64,000 bases of DNA, from positions 62,001-126,000 of the forward strand of contig NZ_JALJZV010000008.1 in the NCBI RefSeq assembly GCF_024171535.1, in the 5' to 3' direction. Positions 62,085 to 64,000 of this stretch are shown here, piece after piece. The position numbers and the translations under genes are program-made. Each line of letters starts with the position of its first letter. Positions within the stretch are counted from its first letter, which is position 1. This stretch comes from Flavobacterium sp. HSC-61S13. GTDB taxonomy: Bacteria; Bacteroidota; Bacteroidia; Flavobacteriales; Flavobacteriaceae. Under the pieces are notes generated by a model. It did no database searches. It was given only the letters and a program-made list of their open reading frames with translations, and was not told the DNA's origin.

Positions 62085-62160
62085 TTGGGTTTTTACAGAA
62101 ATACCGTGTTGGTTTATGTAAAATAACTACAAAAAAATAAAAATTTAATTCCCGAGGAAT

Positions 62161-64000
62161 ATGAGAAAACAATATATATCAATTAAAAATTTTAGAACCA
62201 TTTTATATTTATCTTTTTTGATAGGTAGCACAACTGCTTTTTCGTACGGTGATGATGTACAAATATTAAGTGACCAAATTCCAAGTTCGTTCGGTGTTCC
62301 TAGACCTATAATGTTAAATGGTCAAGGTTCTTTTTCTATAGACTTAAGTGTACAAAAATTAACTTTAGATCAAATTTCTAGCTCGTTTAATTCGTGGTTG
62401 GGTTTAGATAGCGATCACAGTTTTATTGAAGTCAGTAAAACAACTGATGCCTTAAAATTCACACATACTCATTTTCAACACCTTTATAAAGGTATTCCTA
62501 TAGAAGGTGAACTTATTTTAGTTCATACAAAAGCAAACGTAGTTGAAAGTATTAACGGACAATTTACCGCTTTACAAGACGTCAGTGTAACCCAAGCGAT
62601 GGGGAATGAACGTGCTTTAGAAATTGCTAAAGCTACTTTAAAAGTTCAAGAATCCTATGGTGATTATCCGATAACTACAACTTTTGTAAAGTTTGAATCA
62701 CCTAGAGGTATAGTAGAAACACGATTTGTTAAGAAAGTAAGGGTTGATTCTTTCGAACCTTTAGTGATGGCAAATGTGTACGTAGATGTCGCTACCGGAG
62801 AAGTGGTTAAAACCGTTAATTTGATCCATGATGCCGATGTCAATGCAACAGCGATGACTTATTATAAAGGTACACAAAACATTATAGTAGACAGCACTGC
62901 AACGGGATATAGACTGCGAGATAATGGACGCAAGATTGAGACTTATAACGCTGAATTAGCATCATATAGCCCGAGAACACTGTTGCGTAATGCCACTGAT
63001 TATACCAGTGTGACGACAAGTTTTAGTAATAATCCAGCTTTGGATGCTCACTGGGGTATGGAAATGACTTATGATTATTATAAAAATGTATTTAATAGAA
63101 CCAGTTATGATAATAAAGGTGGAATTATAAAAAATTATTATGATGCTGTAATTTTTGAAACAATAATGCCTCAAGCCGGGTATCCAAATAATGCAGGAGC
63201 TTTCCCTGATCCATATAATGTTATGGTGTATGGTCGTGGCGATAATGTGACGATGGGGCCCGTTGTTGGTTTGGATGTTGCAGGGCATGAGTTCACTCAT
63301 ATTGTAATTGATCATAACGGTGCTGGAGGTTTGGATTATCTCGGAGAATCGGGAGCTTTAAACGAATCTTTTGCAGATATTTTCGGAACAGCAATTGAAT
63401 TTTACGTCAATTTAAATCCCAATTGGGTTGTTGGAGAAGATGTGATGCTCAACAACGGATCGGGACTTAGAGATATGTCTGATCCAAAGAGAGCAAATAA
63501 TCCCAATACCTATAAAGGACAATATTGGATCAATACGGCTTCAAATTTTGATAATGGCGGTGTTCATATAAACAGTGGTGTACAAAATTTTTGGTTCTAC
63601 CTGCTTTCTGAAGGAGGAAGTGGCTCAAATGATTTAAATAATAATTATAACGTAAACGGTATTGGAATTGAAAAAGCCGAAAAAATAGCCTACAGAAATT
63701 TAACAACCTATTTAACCAGTTCAGCTACCTTTTTAGATGCTTACAACGGTTCACTTCTAGCGGCGAAAGATTTGTATGGGGAAAAATCTAATGAGTATGA
63801 AGCGGTTTTAGAAGCTTGGTATGCTGTAGGTATTGGTGAGAAACTAAGTACTGACAGTCATGCTATTCAAGATAAATTAAAAGTTTATCCAAATCCAGCA
63901 AAAGGTACTGTTTTTGTCAATGCAGATTTCGACGGACTATCGACTTTAGAAGTCTATGATTTGTTGGGAAAACGAGTTATAAAACCAATAACATTAAATA
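62161..64000 (+). CDS. M4-family (thermolysin-like) metalloprotease with T9SS sorting domain, partial
   Basis: The gene runs off the window after 613 codons. It has a signal peptide, an FTP/PepSY-type propeptide (HLYKGIPIEGELILVHTKAN), and the M4 catalytic domain: zinc motif HEFTH at residues 376-380, third ligand Glu402 in GALNESFADIFG, and the catalytic His469 in DNGGVHINSG. After residue about 570 follows LKVYPNPAKGTVFV and LEVYDLLGKRV, the type IX secretion (por) sorting pattern. It should be a secreted zinc endopeptidase. It was read directly because its stop codon lies outside the window. Confidence 0.95.
   Translation, partial: MRKQYISIKNFRTILYLSFLIGSTTAFSYGDDVQILSDQIPSSFGVPRPIMLNGQGSFSIDLSVQKLTLDQISSSFNSWLGLDSDHSFIEVSKTTDALKFTHTHFQHLYKGIPIEGELILVHTKANVVESINGQFTALQDVSVTQAMGNERALEIAKATLKVQESYGDYPITTTFVKFESPRGIVETRFVKKVRVDSFEPLVMANVYVDVATGEVVKTVNLIHDADVNATAMTYYKGTQNIIVDSTATGYRLRDNGRKIETYNAELASYSPRTLLRNATDYTSVTTSFSNNPALDAHWGMEMTYDYYKNVFNRTSYDNKGGIIKNYYDAVIFETIMPQAGYPNNAGAFPDPYNVMVYGRGDNVTMGPVVGLDVAGHEFTHIVIDHNGAGGLDYLGESGALNESFADIFGTAIEFYVNLNPNWVVGEDVMLNNGSGLRDMSDPKRANNPNTYKGQYWINTASNFDNGGVHINSGVQNFWFYLLSEGGSGSNDLNNNYNVNGIGIEKAEKIAYRNLTTYLTSSATFLDAYNGSLLAAKDLYGEKSNEYEAVLEAWYAVGIGEKLSTDSHAIQDKLKVYPNPAKGTVFVNADFDGLSTLEVYDLLGKRVIKPITLN

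Larger units (their letters stand above)
61551..62160. other. 610-bp intergenic region
   Basis: Strongly AT-rich gap between the divergent porin and M4 protease genes. It holds a 10-bp palindrome TTGTTAACAA (61677-61686), two direct copies of GGGGTCTAT (62003-62011 and 62014-62022) and a -7 element TAAATTTG (62077-62084). No gene is supported. Confidence 0.6.

Noticed and set aside
62962..63315. Antisense 117-codon frame inside the M4 protease gene
   Set aside because: It lies fully opposite the conserved catalytic domain and reads as Ile/His repeats, a shadow of the real gene.

Overview
The window looks like chromosomal DNA of a member of the Flavobacteriaceae (Bacteroidota). The support is: AT-rich composition; little Shine-Dalgarno signal; many copies of the Bacteroidota -7 element TAnnTTTG; an M4 protease whose tail looks like a type IX secretion sorting domain; a Kdp potassium system with a split KdpD and a sigma-54 regulator; and several families typical of the phylum (beta-barrel porins, a three-subunit succinate dehydrogenase, redoxin lipoproteins). 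I saw no rRNA, tRNA, CRISPR array or prophage.

Layout. 1-8.3 kb: a DUF1963-like gene, then a tripartite RND efflux operon (MFP, RND pump, TolC-like lipoprotein) beside a TetR gene; the intervening DNA and the tetR promoter share the palindrome TTAACnnnGTTAA. 8.5-12.4 kb: a VIT-type iron/manganese transporter, a HugZ-like haem protein, a DHA2 drug transporter and an unknown secreted protein. 12.6-14.2 kb: a single-domain HUH (Y1) transposase between two tandem arrays of short hairpins in opposite orientation. 14.2-24.2 kb: thioredoxin-fold lipoproteins, two amino-acid permeases, a thiol/peroxide group (TrxB-like flavoprotein, peroxiredoxin, HxlR regulator) and a sterol-desaturase-like hydroxylase. 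24.6-29.2 kb: lactonase, zinc alcohol dehydrogenase and succinate-semialdehyde dehydrogenase, which together would convert gamma-butyrolactone to succinate, followed by a YcaQ-like protein. 30-34 kb: MATE pump, Crp/Fnr regulator, group III truncated haemoglobin with a 22-bp palindrome at an activator position, a structured non-coding element and a ClC channel.

34.8-45.2 kb is a complete Kdp locus: sigma-54 response regulator, a 58-codon ORF, a 27-residue membrane peptide, kdpF, kdpA, kdpB, kdpC, a porin, a KdpD N-terminal module and a separate histidine kinase. The three small genes are the least described part of the window. 45-56.8 kb holds accessory genes: DoxX, two AraC regulators each beside an MFS exporter, a 2OG-Fe(II) hydroxylase, a VF530-like protein, an MBL-rhodanese sulfur enzyme and a methyltransferase. 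56.9-61.6 kb is a porin-sdhCAB unit. The window ends inside an M4 metalloprotease gene.

All functions come from reading motifs by eye. Promoter, operator and RNA calls are pattern matches without experimental or database support.
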